Shown in pieces: positions 1-7,517 of a stretch of DNA of 39,010 nt. Position 1 is the first letter of the stretch, and each line of letters starts with the position of its first letter. This DNA comes from Candidatus Epulonipiscioides gigas. Lineage in GTDB: Bacteria; Bacillota; Clostridia; Lachnospirales; Cellulosilyticaceae. The notes under the pieces were generated by a model. That model made no database searches, was not told the origin of the DNA, and saw nothing but the letters and a program-made list of their open reading frames with translations. The position numbers and the translations under genes are program-made. The stretch covers positions 15,870 through 54,879 of the forward strand of contig LJHE01000001.1 in the NCBI GenBank assembly GCA_001983555.1. The letters run 5' to 3'.

Positions 1-177
1 TTCTCCATTTACTAAAAAAATACGATTAACTGTACCATACGTACGTTTTAATTCTTGTAAGTCTTCTTCAACATGAGCTATAGGGGACAGTTTAAAAGGC
101 GTTTTTGCATACATAGTACAAAATAAACATTTATTATGTGAGCAACCTGCTGTTACTTCAAGGAGGGTGTAGTTCAC
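1..177 (-). pseudogene. radical SAM protein, 5'-truncated, runs off the left edge
   Basis: The minus strand reads 59 codons without a stop to the window edge. They include LLEVTAGCSHNKCLFC, a CX4CX2C cysteine cluster that would bind the radical-SAM [4Fe-4S] cluster, and end in FLVNGE, as in radical SAM proteins of the COG1032/Elp3-like type. Relatives normally carry an N-terminal stretch with YRPPSE before LLEVTAGC. Here that part is missing: an in-frame TAG (178-180) directly precedes the first possible start, a GTG, and no ribosome binding site is visible. The DNA beyond the break resembles the start of an unrelated transporter gene. I infer a gene cut at its 5' end by a rearrangement. A functional short protein starting at GTG cannot be excluded, and the rest of the gene is not visible. 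Confidence 0.65.
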
Positions 178-262
178 CTACTATTATAATTATAGAACTA
201 GAAGTTGAAAATAATTTACTAATTTTTTGTAAATTTTTCCTTTTAATAATCTCCTTATTTTT
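178..262 (-). pseudogene. decayed copy of the 5' end of the BASS transporter gene
   Basis: On the minus strand this stretch matches the ribosome binding site and first 20 or so codons of the intact BASS-family gene that starts at 6088. Both have GGAG, then TTATT, then the segment encoding LQKISKLFS, then TCTATAATT. In this copy the ATG has become AGG, and the similarity stops at about 178, where radical SAM coding sequence begins. It is therefore a dead fragment left by duplication or rearrangement, not a gene. Confidence 0.65.
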
Positions 263-306
263 ATAATAAGTCATTTTTTAATAATTTATATAAAAATAAA
301 AAATAT

Positions 307-335
307 TTGTTAATTTAATGCACATATGTTATAAT
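307..335 (+). promoter_or_regulatory. sigma-A-type promoter of the beta-helix gene
   Basis: TTGTTA (307-312) and TATAAT (330-335) are 17 bases apart, and a TG one base before the -10 gives an extended -10. The gene start lies 37 bases downstream, preceded by AAGGAG (358-363). Confidence 0.7.
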
Positions 336-372
336 AATTATGTAAAAATTTTTATATAAGGAGCAAAGTATT

Positions 373-2808
373 ATGAGTGAAAAGTTTAGAAATAGATTAT
401 TAGGAGCTCTTGCAATATCAGCGGTTATAACTGGATTTGTTGTTAACCAAGATCCAATGCGAGTAATACAAATAATTGAAGTCAATAATGAGAACATAGT
501 AACTGGCACCACCGAAGAAGTTACAAATGCTCAGCTAGAAATAGAAGCTAAGCCTGAAGAAAAAGAAGAAAAAGAAGGAATAGAGTCTAAAGAAGAGCAA
601 GAAATTATAAAAGTAGAAACTGAGCCTGAGCCAGTTAAAGAAGTTGTTAAAGAAGAGCAAAAAGATACTGCCACTAAAGTACCATCAAAACCATTAGTTG
701 AAGAGCGTACAATCAATATGGAAATTCATGTATTTGCTAAGGAAGTTCCTTGGGGAGAAGCTCAAACGGCTGACGAAAATAGTTTTACATCTATAGCTGA
801 AGCAATAAAAGATGCAATTCCTGGTGATACAATCATTGTGCATGAAGGGATTTATAGAGAAGCTCTAAATATTACAAAAGATAATCTTACAATCAAAAAT
901 TTTGAAGATGACTATGTTCTTGTAACTGGTACAGAAGCTGTTACTGGTTGGGAAGACGCAATCGACCATCCAACTCCTGGAGTAAAAGTTGCAACAGTTC
1001 CTGAAAAATGGAAAAAAACCACATTGGATTTTTCACAGGTATTTACCAATGGCGTAATGGGAGATATGGCAAGACATCCTAATAGAACACTTGATAGTAT
1101 GATGAGTCCAACAGAAGAAGGTAGCGGATATTCAGAAGTGAAAGATATTTTCAAATTGGAAAATGGACCGGGTACTGTAACATTTTTAACTGGCCTTCCA
1201 GATGTTGACTTAACAGGAGGATTATTTAGAGGGTTAATTGGAAAAAATCGTGAATACCCTATCGGTCATGTTGTTTCCAATGAAGCTGATACTTTAGAAT
1301 TTGATGCTGTTAATAGAAGTCATTGGGTTGATGGCAATGAAATAGAACCAGGTTGGTATCATAGATTTGGATTTGCCACAGTTATGCATAAAAATCTAAT
1401 CGATAAACCAGGTGAATGGTTTATCGAAGGCGATAAAATTTATTATTTACCAGAAGAAGGCGTAGATGTAAACGACCTTTCAATTGAAATGCAAGTTAGA
1501 GAAAAAGTATTATTAATAAGCGGAGCAGACAATGTAATTTTAGATGGAATTAATTTTAAAGCTGGTAATGCTAGCATAAAAAATACTAATAATTTAATGA
1601 TGCAATCTTGCTCGATGAGATATCTACATCCATTCTGGCTACCTACTAACTATGGTGATGGAATGACAGATCAAACTGGTATCTATATGGAAAATTCAAG
1701 CAATAATACGTTTAAAGATACTCATGTTGCTCATACTTGGGGTGGTGGATTTACTCTAATGGGCGGAAAAGGTAATACTTTTACAAATTGTATAATAGAA
1801 GACATTGGTTGGATTGGAATTTTTACAGCGGGTATATCTACAAAAGCAGCTGATACATTAATAGAAGATTGTACATTTAGAGATAACGGAAGATTTCAAA
1901 TTAGATTACGTAATTCTAATAAAACTGATATAATTCATAATGAATTTATTGGAGCTATGAGTATGAGTGAAGACGCTGGTGCAATTTCAGCTGAAAGCAC
2001 GGGTCAAATTGGTCCTTATGATATAAAAGGTTCTGAAATAGCTTACAATAAAATTCATGATGTAAAAGGTGTTCCAGTATCATCTGGAGGATATTTAAAG
2101 CAATTTATGTTAGGTATCTATCTTGAGGATATTGAGAATTATACTGCTCATCACAATTTGATTTATGATATAGTGGCTGATAACTATGATACTGGTTTAG
2201 ATAACTTTTTACCTGCTGGAGCAATGTTATATATGGGTCCTCGTTATAATTCTATGCATAAATCTATTAAATTTTATAATAATACAGGTTGGAATGTTGA
2301 TAAAACAATTAATTTATGGAATATAGAAATAGCAAATTTTGAAGAGCTAAAAGCAGATGGATTAAAGCAAGAAGATGCAACTGGATTAATGAGCAATGGT
2401 CATTTTGCTAATAATATATTTGAAACTGGTATAAATGAACTTAATTATTCAGCTCAACATCTAACGAGAACAGGCGGAACAATTAAGTCTGTAGCTCTTC
2501 CAGTAAAAAAAGGTCTAATAACTGATGATTTACAAGCATTTTTTGAGCATTGTGCTACAGTTGGCTATATGTTTAATCCTGAGAATAATTTTTCTTTTGA
2601 TTATGAAACTGGAGGCTCTAATTTTGTAAATGCAACAAAAGGAGATTTTAGGCTTGTAGAAACTTCACCAGCATATAAAGGTGGTATTCCAATTGAAGGA
2701 ATTACATCATCTGATACACCAGACGCTGGAGCATTAGAAGGAGATGGCAGAGTTTTAACTGCTGGTTCAACTCTTAAACCTATAGATTTTAAAGAAGTAA
2801 TTAAATAA
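373..2808 (+). CDS. secreted right-handed parallel beta-helix protein
   Basis: This 811-residue protein has a hydrophobic N-terminal segment (about residues 9-25), which could be a signal peptide or membrane anchor. An unstructured Glu/Lys/Pro-rich linker follows to about residue 110. From about residue 117 the sequence looks like a DUF1565/pectate-lyase-type right-handed beta-helix: SFTSIAEAIKDAIPGDTIIV, then many short repeats rich in Asn, Gly and Ile such as NVILDGINF and NTFTNCIIEDIGW. Proteins of this fold are often polysaccharide lyases or hydrolases outside the cell. I see no motif that fixes a substrate, so carbohydrate binding or cleavage is an inference. The start is supported by AAGGAG nine bases upstream and a strong promoter. 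It is transcribed alone; a bidirectional hairpin follows the stop codon. Confidence 0.85.
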   Translation: MSEKFRNRLLGALAISAVITGFVVNQDPMRVIQIIEVNNENIVTGTTEEVTNAQLEIEAKPEEKEEKEGIESKEEQEIIKVETEPEPVKEVVKEEQKDTATKVPSKPLVEERTINMEIHVFAKEVPWGEAQTADENSFTSIAEAIKDAIPGDTIIVHEGIYREALNITKDNLTIKNFEDDYVLVTGTEAVTGWEDAIDHPTPGVKVATVPEKWKKTTLDFSQVFTNGVMGDMARHPNRTLDSMMSPTEEGSGYSEVKDIFKLENGPGTVTFLTGLPDVDLTGGLFRGLIGKNREYPIGHVVSNEADTLEFDAVNRSHWVDGNEIEPGWYHRFGFATVMHKNLIDKPGEWFIEGDKIYYLPEEGVDVNDLSIEMQVREKVLLISGADNVILDGINFKAGNASIKNTNNLMMQSCSMRYLHPFWLPTNYGDGMTDQTGIYMENSSNNTFKDTHVAHTWGGGFTLMGGKGNTFTNCIIEDIGWIGIFTAGISTKAADTLIEDCTFRDNGRFQIRLRNSNKTDIIHNEFIGAMSMSEDAGAISAESTGQIGPYDIKGSEIAYNKIHDVKGVPVSSGGYLKQFMLGIYLEDIENYTAHHNLIYDIVADNYDTGLDNFLPAGAMLYMGPRYNSMHKSIKFYNNTGWNVDKTINLWNIEIANFEELKADGLKQEDATGLMSNGHFANNIFETGINELNYSAQHLTRTGGTIKSVALPVKKGLITDDLQAFFEHCATVGYMFNPENNFSFDYETGGSNFVNATKGDFRLVETSPAYKGGIPIEGITSSDTPDAGALEGDGRVLTAGSTLKPIDFKEVIK

Positions 2809-2816
2809 ATTAAAAT

Positions 2817-2844
2817 TGGGTCAGCTCATAAATAAGTTGACCCA
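2817..2844. terminator. hairpin between convergent genes
   Basis: TGGGTCAGCT and AGTTGACCCA form a stem with one wobble pair and a short loop between two converging genes. A/T-rich tracts flank both sides, so it could end transcription from either direction. Confidence 0.65.
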
Positions 2845-2855
2845 TTAAAATATCT

Positions 2856-3932
2856 TTATTTATTATATCTATAAATTGAAACACCTCTATTTTTGTCTTT
2901 GAACTGTTGATAAGTGAAATTATGTGTTTTAATAGTATTTCTGCCATCACTATTAGCATCAAGTACATTAATTGTATTGTTATTTTTATCGACACTAACT
3001 ACAATCATACTATGTGGATTAAGATTTCCAGTACTGCGTTGCATTTGAATATAATCTCCTGGTTGTGCTTGATCAAACAAATTATTAAGAGCATCGTAAC
3101 CATATCCTGGTTCAAGTAAGCCTACTCGAGTTACATCAGATGATGTGTATCTACCAAAATAATATTTAGAATTACTATTATATGAACCGACAACGGTTAC
3201 TCCTCTTGAAAACAAGTCATTAAATACTTTATGAGCATACTCATAGCATTGTTTTCCAAGTCCATAGCTATTATCTCTGTGTGTCGTTCCAACTTGTGAA
3301 TTAATAATTTCATTTAATCTATTGGTAACGTTTGAATTTGTATCTTCTGGAGATGACGGTTGACCCTTTATTTTGTTATAATCACTAACTGTCACAAATG
3401 CAAGTTTGTATCCTGTTGGGTTTGAAGCAGAGCCTACATTATATAAAACTTGACAATATTCACCAGATGTAGCAATATAATAAACTCTATCTCCTGTTGC
3501 AATATGTCCATATGAAGACCCGCCTGGTCTTCTGTATGTAGTAACTTTTGCTTGTGCTGTAAAATCATGATCTACCTTAGCAGAGCTACTATTTAAAAAT
3601 ACTGCATCTGTTCTAATCCAACCTATTTTATCACCGGATGATGTGCCATATCGAACTTTTATAGCATCTCCGTTTATTTCTAATAGCTCGAAATAGTCAG
3701 TTGGCCAAATTTCTGCAACAGAATATTCCTTATATGGATTTTCTGTGCCTCTAGTGCTTAAAGAAGATGAAGTATAAACAGGAGCATCTACACTAGTACG
3801 CAAATTAGTCATAACAGAATGGCTTGTTGGTGTTTCTGAAAATGGTTTAGCTTCAACTGTCATTGAAAGTGATAAGACCATTAGTGTAATACCTAAAGTT
3901 TGTTTTATTTTTTTATTTTTTAAAAGTTTCAT
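2856..3932 (-). CDS. secreted SH3b-domain cysteine hydrolase (CHAP/NlpC-P60-like)
   Basis: The 358-residue product begins with a clear signal peptide (positive start, hydrophobic stretch to VEA at about residue 28). Two regions resembling bacterial SH3 domains follow (about 45-115 and 125-185), typical cell-wall-binding modules. The C-terminal 155 residues look like a papain-fold amidase: candidate nucleophile C229 in GKQCYEYA, candidate histidine H307 in NPHSMIVV, and a polar partner around D325/N327 in LDAN. By family knowledge such proteins cut peptidoglycan cross-links or stem peptides, and one would act outside the membrane. The exact subfamily (CHAP versus NlpC/P60 or a bacteriocin-like amidase) cannot be settled by eye. 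The start has AGAAAGGGA upstream. It converges with the beta-helix gene. Confidence 0.8.
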   Translation of the reverse strand: MKLLKNKKIKQTLGITLMVLSLSMTVEAKPFSETPTSHSVMTNLRTSVDAPVYTSSSLSTRGTENPYKEYSVAEIWPTDYFELLEINGDAIKVRYGTSSGDKIGWIRTDAVFLNSSSAKVDHDFTAQAKVTTYRRPGGSSYGHIATGDRVYYIATSGEYCQVLYNVGSASNPTGYKLAFVTVSDYNKIKGQPSSPEDTNSNVTNRLNEIINSQVGTTHRDNSYGLGKQCYEYAHKVFNDLFSRGVTVVGSYNSNSKYYFGRYTSSDVTRVGLLEPGYGYDALNNLFDQAQPGDYIQMQRSTGNLNPHSMIVVSVDKNNNTINVLDANSDGRNTIKTHNFTYQQFKDKNRGVSIYRYNK

Positions 3933-3997
3933 ATCATTTATTCCCTTTCTAATTATTTCTAATTCTATTTTTATTACTATAAATGTGTGTTTTTACA

Positions 3998-4112
3998 GGA
4001 AATAAATTACCAAGACTTAAATCTCCTAGCTTTATCTCACTTGAATTACCTTTAGTTAAAGTAAATTATAGGTTCAGAATACCTTAATAATGCTACTTGG
4101 TAATTTACTTCC
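3998..4112. repeat. 115-bp element with 17-bp inverted terminal repeats
   Basis: GGAAATAAATTACCAAG (3998-4014) and CTTGGTAATTTACTTCC (4096-4112) are inverted copies matching at 16 of 17 bases. The interior has no gene but contains a further imperfect palindrome around 4050-4075. The layout fits a miniature inverted-repeat element or a large RNA hairpin upstream of the hydrolase gene. I do not see a clear target-site duplication. Confidence 0.55.
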
Positions 4113-4205
4113 AGTATTTTTGTATGTTTATAGCTAATTTTTTTATCAGTAGAAAATATAGAGTAATATAACTATTAATACAAAGAAAGTGTTGCCACAG
4201 CCTAC

Positions 4206-4760
4206 TTAGTTATTGATAGGATAAAGACTTGTATTATTATTAGAATTTCCACCTCCACCTATTACCCCCATATCTGGCAAGTCTCCGCCTGGAGTGGCAA
4301 TCGGCAAATTTCCCTCTTTAAAATTTGTTGTAAAGTTAGAGTAAGTTTTAGAAGTCCCATCTTGCAATATAGTATAAACTGATACAGATACAATAGAGTT
4401 ATAAGGCATCTTGATCGCTGCTACATGAAATTCATTGTTACTTGATAAAATTTTACCATCACTTAAATTGATTGTAAGTTTACTACCATTACTTACTGTA
4501 GCAGTTTTAGTAGGTACGCTATACATTCCAATAAATTGTGTACTTGGATTTGTAAGATCATTTAAAAACTTAATATCAATTATAGCTGAAGTTATTAGAT
4601 TTGCGTCAGTTAGTTTTAAATAAATTCCATCATTGAATATATCTATAGTAGCTCCTGATATTGTTTGAGCTGCCGAGCCTACTGGAATTGCTTGAGCTGA
4701 TACGGGCATTTGTACAACAGTTGTTACTGCTAATGCTAATACTGCAAATAATTTTTTCAT
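4206..4760 (-). CDS. small secreted protein of unknown function
   Basis: I do not recognise this 184-residue protein. It has a textbook signal peptide with likely cleavage after SAQA (about residue 24). The mature part is rich in Thr, Ser, Ile and Asn with alternating hydrophobic residues, as expected for a beta-sandwich. The tail is low-complexity Gly/Asn. There are no cysteines and no catalytic motif that I can see. The start is supported by AGGAGAA upstream. It lies between two other exported-protein genes and reads the same way as the cell-wall hydrolase. The promoter area carries repeated operator-like words and a long C tract, so expression may be controlled or variable. Confidence 0.75.
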   Translation of the reverse strand: MKKLFAVLALAVTTVVQMPVSAQAIPVGSAAQTISGATIDIFNDGIYLKLTDANLITSAIIDIKFLNDLTNPSTQFIGMYSVPTKTATVSNGSKLTINLSDGKILSSNNEFHVAAIKMPYNSIVSVSVYTILQDGTSKTYSNFTTNFKEGNLPIATPGGDLPDMGVIGGGGNSNNNTSLYPINN

Positions 4761-4846
4761 AATAATTCTCCTTTTTTTCTAAAAATTAATTTTTAATTTG
4801 CCTAGCTTGTCCTAAAATTTTTATTGCCTTGATTGAAACTAATATG

Positions 4847-4900
4847 AATGAGAAATTTAAATTATACCTAAATGAGAAATAAAATCTTAGCTTCTCATTC
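4847..4900 (-). promoter_or_regulatory. operator-like repeats around a -10 box
   Basis: AATGAGAAAT occurs at 4847-4856 and again at 4871-4880, and the inverse TTCTCATTC lies at 4892-4900. The two direct copies flank ATTATA (4861-4866), a perfect TATAAT on the minus strand pointing at the gene that starts at 4760. The 24-base period would put both copies on nearly the same face of the helix, as expected for a repressor site. No good -35 is visible. Confidence 0.45.
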
Positions 4901-4933
4901 CAAAATTTACCAAGATTTATTTTATTATATATA

Positions 4934-4943
4934 CCCCCCCCCC
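4934..4943. repeat. tract of 10 consecutive C
   Basis: Ten C residues in very AT-rich DNA lie about 175 bases upstream of the gene starting at 4760. Such runs slip during replication and can switch promoters on or off. Here the tract is well upstream of the -10, so its effect is uncertain. Confidence 0.8.
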
Positions 4944-5025
4944 GTTGTCAAGTAAAAATGAAAAATTTTTTAAATTTTTTTTCTAAAATAGCTCTGTCCC
5001 TTTAATTTCAAAGGGAAAAAATAAA

Positions 5026-5057
5026 AAGTTTATGAACAAAATAAAGTCCATAAACTT
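5026..5057 (-). terminator. terminator of the BASS transporter gene
   Basis: Read on the minus strand, AAGTTTATGGAC pairs with GTTCATAAACTT around a short loop, with one mismatch. It is followed by TTTTTATTTTTT. It lies just past the stop codon at 5072. Confidence 0.7.
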
Positions 5058-5071
5058 AAACGAGCAATATA

Positions 5072-6088
5072 TTATTTTTCAGCTAACTTTTTTGAAGAAA
5101 TTTTTTTATTATCTATAATGCTAAAGACACCTGCTATTAACGCTCCTGAGATTGAATGCCATACACAAGCTATAGCTGCAACTACTGCACTATCTGGAGC
5201 TGCTGCAAATTGTGTTGACGTGGTTGCAAGATTAGTTGCAAGTCCTGCATTTTGCATTCCTACTTCTATGGAAATAGTTCTCTTCTTTGAAATATTCATA
5301 CCTGTAAAATGACCTATTAAATATCCTAATATATAACCAATAATATTATGTGCAACCACTAAGCTAAAAATAGTGAGTCCTAACGTGAAAAATTTTGAAC
5401 CCTGTGATGCAATAACTCCACCCACAACACAAGAAAGTCCCATTACTGCTACACCTGGCATTATAAGTTGTATCTCTTTAAAAATACGCGTTTTTCCCCA
5501 TAACGCATTTAATAAAAATCCAAATAAAATAGGGATAATTACTGTTTCAATAATGGATACAAACATTGGTAATGCTTTTATAGAAACTTCTGCTCCATTT
5601 GCTAAAAATGAAACCATAAATGAAGTCATAATTGGTGATAACAAAGTTGAAATAGTAGTCATTCCAACAGAAAATGCAACATCCCCTCCACAAAGGTATG
5701 CCATTATATTAGATGATACGCCACCTGGACAACATCCGACTAATATTAAACCAAGAGCAATTCCAACAGGCAAGTTAAATAATTTAACTAGCAGATATGC
5801 TATTAGTGGCATTACAATATATTGAGCAGTAACTCCGTAAACAATATGTAGTGGTTTTTTTGCCAAATTTTTAAAATCTTTTGTGGTTAATGTTAGTCCC
5901 ATACTAAACATAATTAAACCTAAAACTATAGACTGATTTGTGAAATTATTCCCAACAGGGTCTGTAAATAGTTTGAAGTTCACCCAGCTCATTGAAGATG
6001 GTACTATAAAAGTAAATATTGCAACTAATATTACAATTATAGAAGTATATTTAGAAAACAATTTACTAATTTTTTGTAAAAATTTCAT
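5072..6088 (-). CDS. BASS-family (bile acid:sodium symporter-like) transporter
   Basis: The 338-residue protein is almost entirely hydrophobic with about ten membrane segments. It carries the family landmarks GCCPGGVSSNIMAYL (crossover region) and SIEVGMQNAGLATNL, which matches the ASBT/BASS sodium-site region. Family members couple sodium entry to uptake of an organic anion such as bile acids, pantothenate, pyruvate or other acids; the sequence does not say which. Length is typical. The start is supported by AGGAGG nine bases upstream. It is transcribed alone, ending at its own hairpin terminator. A broken copy of its first codons and ribosome binding site lies at 178-262, so the locus has been duplicated in the past. 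Confidence 0.9.
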   Translation of the reverse strand: MKFLQKISKLFSKYTSIIVILVAIFTFIVPSSMSWVNFKLFTDPVGNNFTNQSIVLGLIMFSMGLTLTTKDFKNLAKKPLHIVYGVTAQYIVMPLIAYLLVKLFNLPVGIALGLILVGCCPGGVSSNIMAYLCGGDVAFSVGMTTISTLLSPIMTSFMVSFLANGAEVSIKALPMFVSIIETVIIPILFGFLLNALWGKTRIFKEIQLIMPGVAVMGLSCVVGGVIASQGSKFFTLGLTIFSLVVAHNIIGYILGYLIGHFTGMNISKKRTISIEVGMQNAGLATNLATTSTQFAAAPDSAVVAAIACVWHSISGALIAGVFSIIDNKKISSKKLAEK

Positions 6089-6213
6089 TTCAATAACCTC
6101 CTAATTTTCATTATTTTTATATAATATGTCCTACATACAATAATAATTCGATTTTTTACAATTTTGTATAAAATTAAAACATTAGTTAAATAATTATAAA
6201 TTTTTAACTTCAG

Positions 6214-6398
6214 ATGGTAACAGATAAGAGAGCAACTATTGGCATGACAAGAGAACAAATTACAAATTTATATGGAGCAGAATATACAGATACTGGAATA
6301 TTAATTTCTTATATAATTCTTATATAAATTCTGATGTAACCATAGATTTTACATTTGCTCCTGATACTGATTTGGTTAATTTTATTGAAATTTTATAA
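6214..6398 (+). pseudogene. frameshifted remnant, possibly a SmpA/BamE-like lipoprotein
   Basis: From an ATG at 6214 the DNA encodes IGMTREQITNLYGAEYTDTG, a pattern typical of SmpA/OmlA (DUF3862-like) domains. It then hits a stop at 6325-6327. A second frame starting near 6327 continues with SDVTIDFTFAPDTD to a stop at 6398. No signal peptide or ribosome binding site is left. I read this as the decayed end of a small surface lipoprotein gene. Family assignment is tentative. Confidence 0.4.
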
Positions 6399-6504
6399 TC
6401 AAAAACACGCTGTTCTAGAATATGTTGCATTTAAAAGTGCTTCAACGCTCAATTTACCAAGGAATGTAGAAAATAAATATTTGTTTAATTTTTTATTTTT
6501 TATA

Positions 6505-6533
6505 TTGCAAATATAAATATTTAGTAGTATAAT
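6505..6533 (+). promoter_or_regulatory. sigma-A-type promoter of the carbonic anhydrase gene
   Basis: TTGCAA (6505-6510) and TATAAT (6528-6533) are separated by exactly 17 bases. The start codon is 43 bases downstream, after AAAGGTGAT. Confidence 0.75.
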
Positions 6534-6576
6534 TAAATTTGTACAATAAAAATTTTAATAATAAAGGTGATATGAA

Positions 6577-7380
6577 ATGAATAATTTAGCTGTACTTTTA
6601 GGCATGATGTTATTAACAGGCCAAATATCTAACACATCCATTGATTTATCTGATGCTGAAGAAGGAAAAATAATTTTAGAAGTTCAAGAAGAATATATAG
6701 ATGAGCTTACTACTACATTAGAAATTGGAGCACATGAGGACCACTCACATTTTTCGTACGATAACCAAGATGACTGGTATTTTGAAGCGGGAAAGATGCA
6801 ATCTCCAATTGATATCAATCAGGATATAATCACATTTTCACATACATATGATGAACCTGAATTAAATTTTGAAAATAAAGTACTTAAAGTTAGTGACACA
6901 GGTCATAGTATTGAACTTGATGTCGATGGAGAAGCGCTTCTTATGAATCGTATCTTTTCACTCGATCAAATACATTTTCATTCTCCAAGTGAGCATACTA
7001 TAAATGGTGTATATTCTGACGTAGAAGCCCATTTTGTACACAAAAGTGAAGATGGTAGATTAGCTGTTATAGGTGTATTATTTAATGTTGGTGAAGAAAA
7101 TTCAGCATTTGAAACTATGCTAGATGAGATTGAAGATGAAGATTTGACAAATGGATTTGAAATGCAAGTATCTGAATTGTTACCTGAAGATTTGGCATTT
7201 TATCATTATATTGGTTCTTTAACCACGCCTCCATTATCTGAAAATGTTGAGTGGTATGTTTTAAGCGAGCAATTAGAAATTTCACAGGAACAATTAGACA
7301 GATTTAACGAATATTATATAGGTAATAGTCATGATACACAAGATTTAAATAATCGTCCTGTAAAGTATATAAATAAATAA
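6577..7380 (+). CDS. alpha-class carbonic anhydrase, exported
   Basis: The enzyme interconverts CO2 and bicarbonate. The 267-residue sequence shows the alpha-class landmarks: QSPIDI, the two first zinc histidines in IHFHSPSEH (H133, H135), the third in EAHFVHK (H152, with E150 as the expected indirect ligand), and GSLTTPPLSE, which holds the threonine that orients the zinc hydroxide. A short hydrophobic N-terminus suggests export, followed by an acidic linker to about residue 50. Length fits the family. It is a single-gene unit with its own promoter, preceded by AAAGGTGAT. Outside the membrane it could supply bicarbonate or buffer acid; that role is inference. The alpha class is scattered in Bacillota, so the gene may have been acquired. 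Confidence 0.93.
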   Translation: MNNLAVLLGMMLLTGQISNTSIDLSDAEEGKIILEVQEEYIDELTTTLEIGAHEDHSHFSYDNQDDWYFEAGKMQSPIDINQDIITFSHTYDEPELNFENKVLKVSDTGHSIELDVDGEALLMNRIFSLDQIHFHSPSEHTINGVYSDVEAHFVHKSEDGRLAVIGVLFNVGEENSAFETMLDEIEDEDLTNGFEMQVSELLPEDLAFYHYIGSLTTPPLSENVEWYVLSEQLEISQEQLDRFNEYYIGNSHDTQDLNNRPVKYINK

Positions 7381-7392
7381 AATTAAAATCAT

Positions 7393-7421
7393 TTGGCAAC
7401 CCCTTTAAAAAGAAATAAAAT
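7393..7421 (+). promoter_or_regulatory. probable promoter of the GH31 gene
   Basis: TTGGCA (7393-7398) and TAAAAT (7416-7421) are 17 bases apart, just after the carbonic anhydrase stop. A transcript from here would carry the hairpin at 7448-7479 in its leader. Confidence 0.5.
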
Positions 7422-7447
7422 TAATGTAGCCTAAAATAGAGATTCTT

Positions 7448-7479
7448 ATCCACTGTCCTATAAAGATAGTGGATTTTTT
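7448..7479 (+). terminator. rho-independent terminator, possibly a leader attenuator
   Basis: ATCCACTGTC pairs with GATAGTGGAT (ten pairs, one G-U) around a 7-base loop, followed by a run of T. It ends the carbonic anhydrase transcript. It is also only about 40 bases before the GH31 start codon and downstream of a plausible promoter. Confidence 0.85.
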
Positions 7480-7517
7480 GTCTTAAATCCTATAAAAAAA
7501 TTAATAAGGAGCGCTCT

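Noticed and set aside
165-177. Third IS200/IS605 right end (GGGTGTAGTTCAC)
   Set aside because: The bases are also in-frame codons of the radical SAM protein (NYTLL), and no matching hairpin arm is present, so I mention it only as a hint in the junction finding.
4996-5015. TCCCTTT/AAAGGGA hairpin as a terminator
   Set aside because: No T run follows on either strand; the stronger terminator at 5026-5057 explains the BASS gene end.
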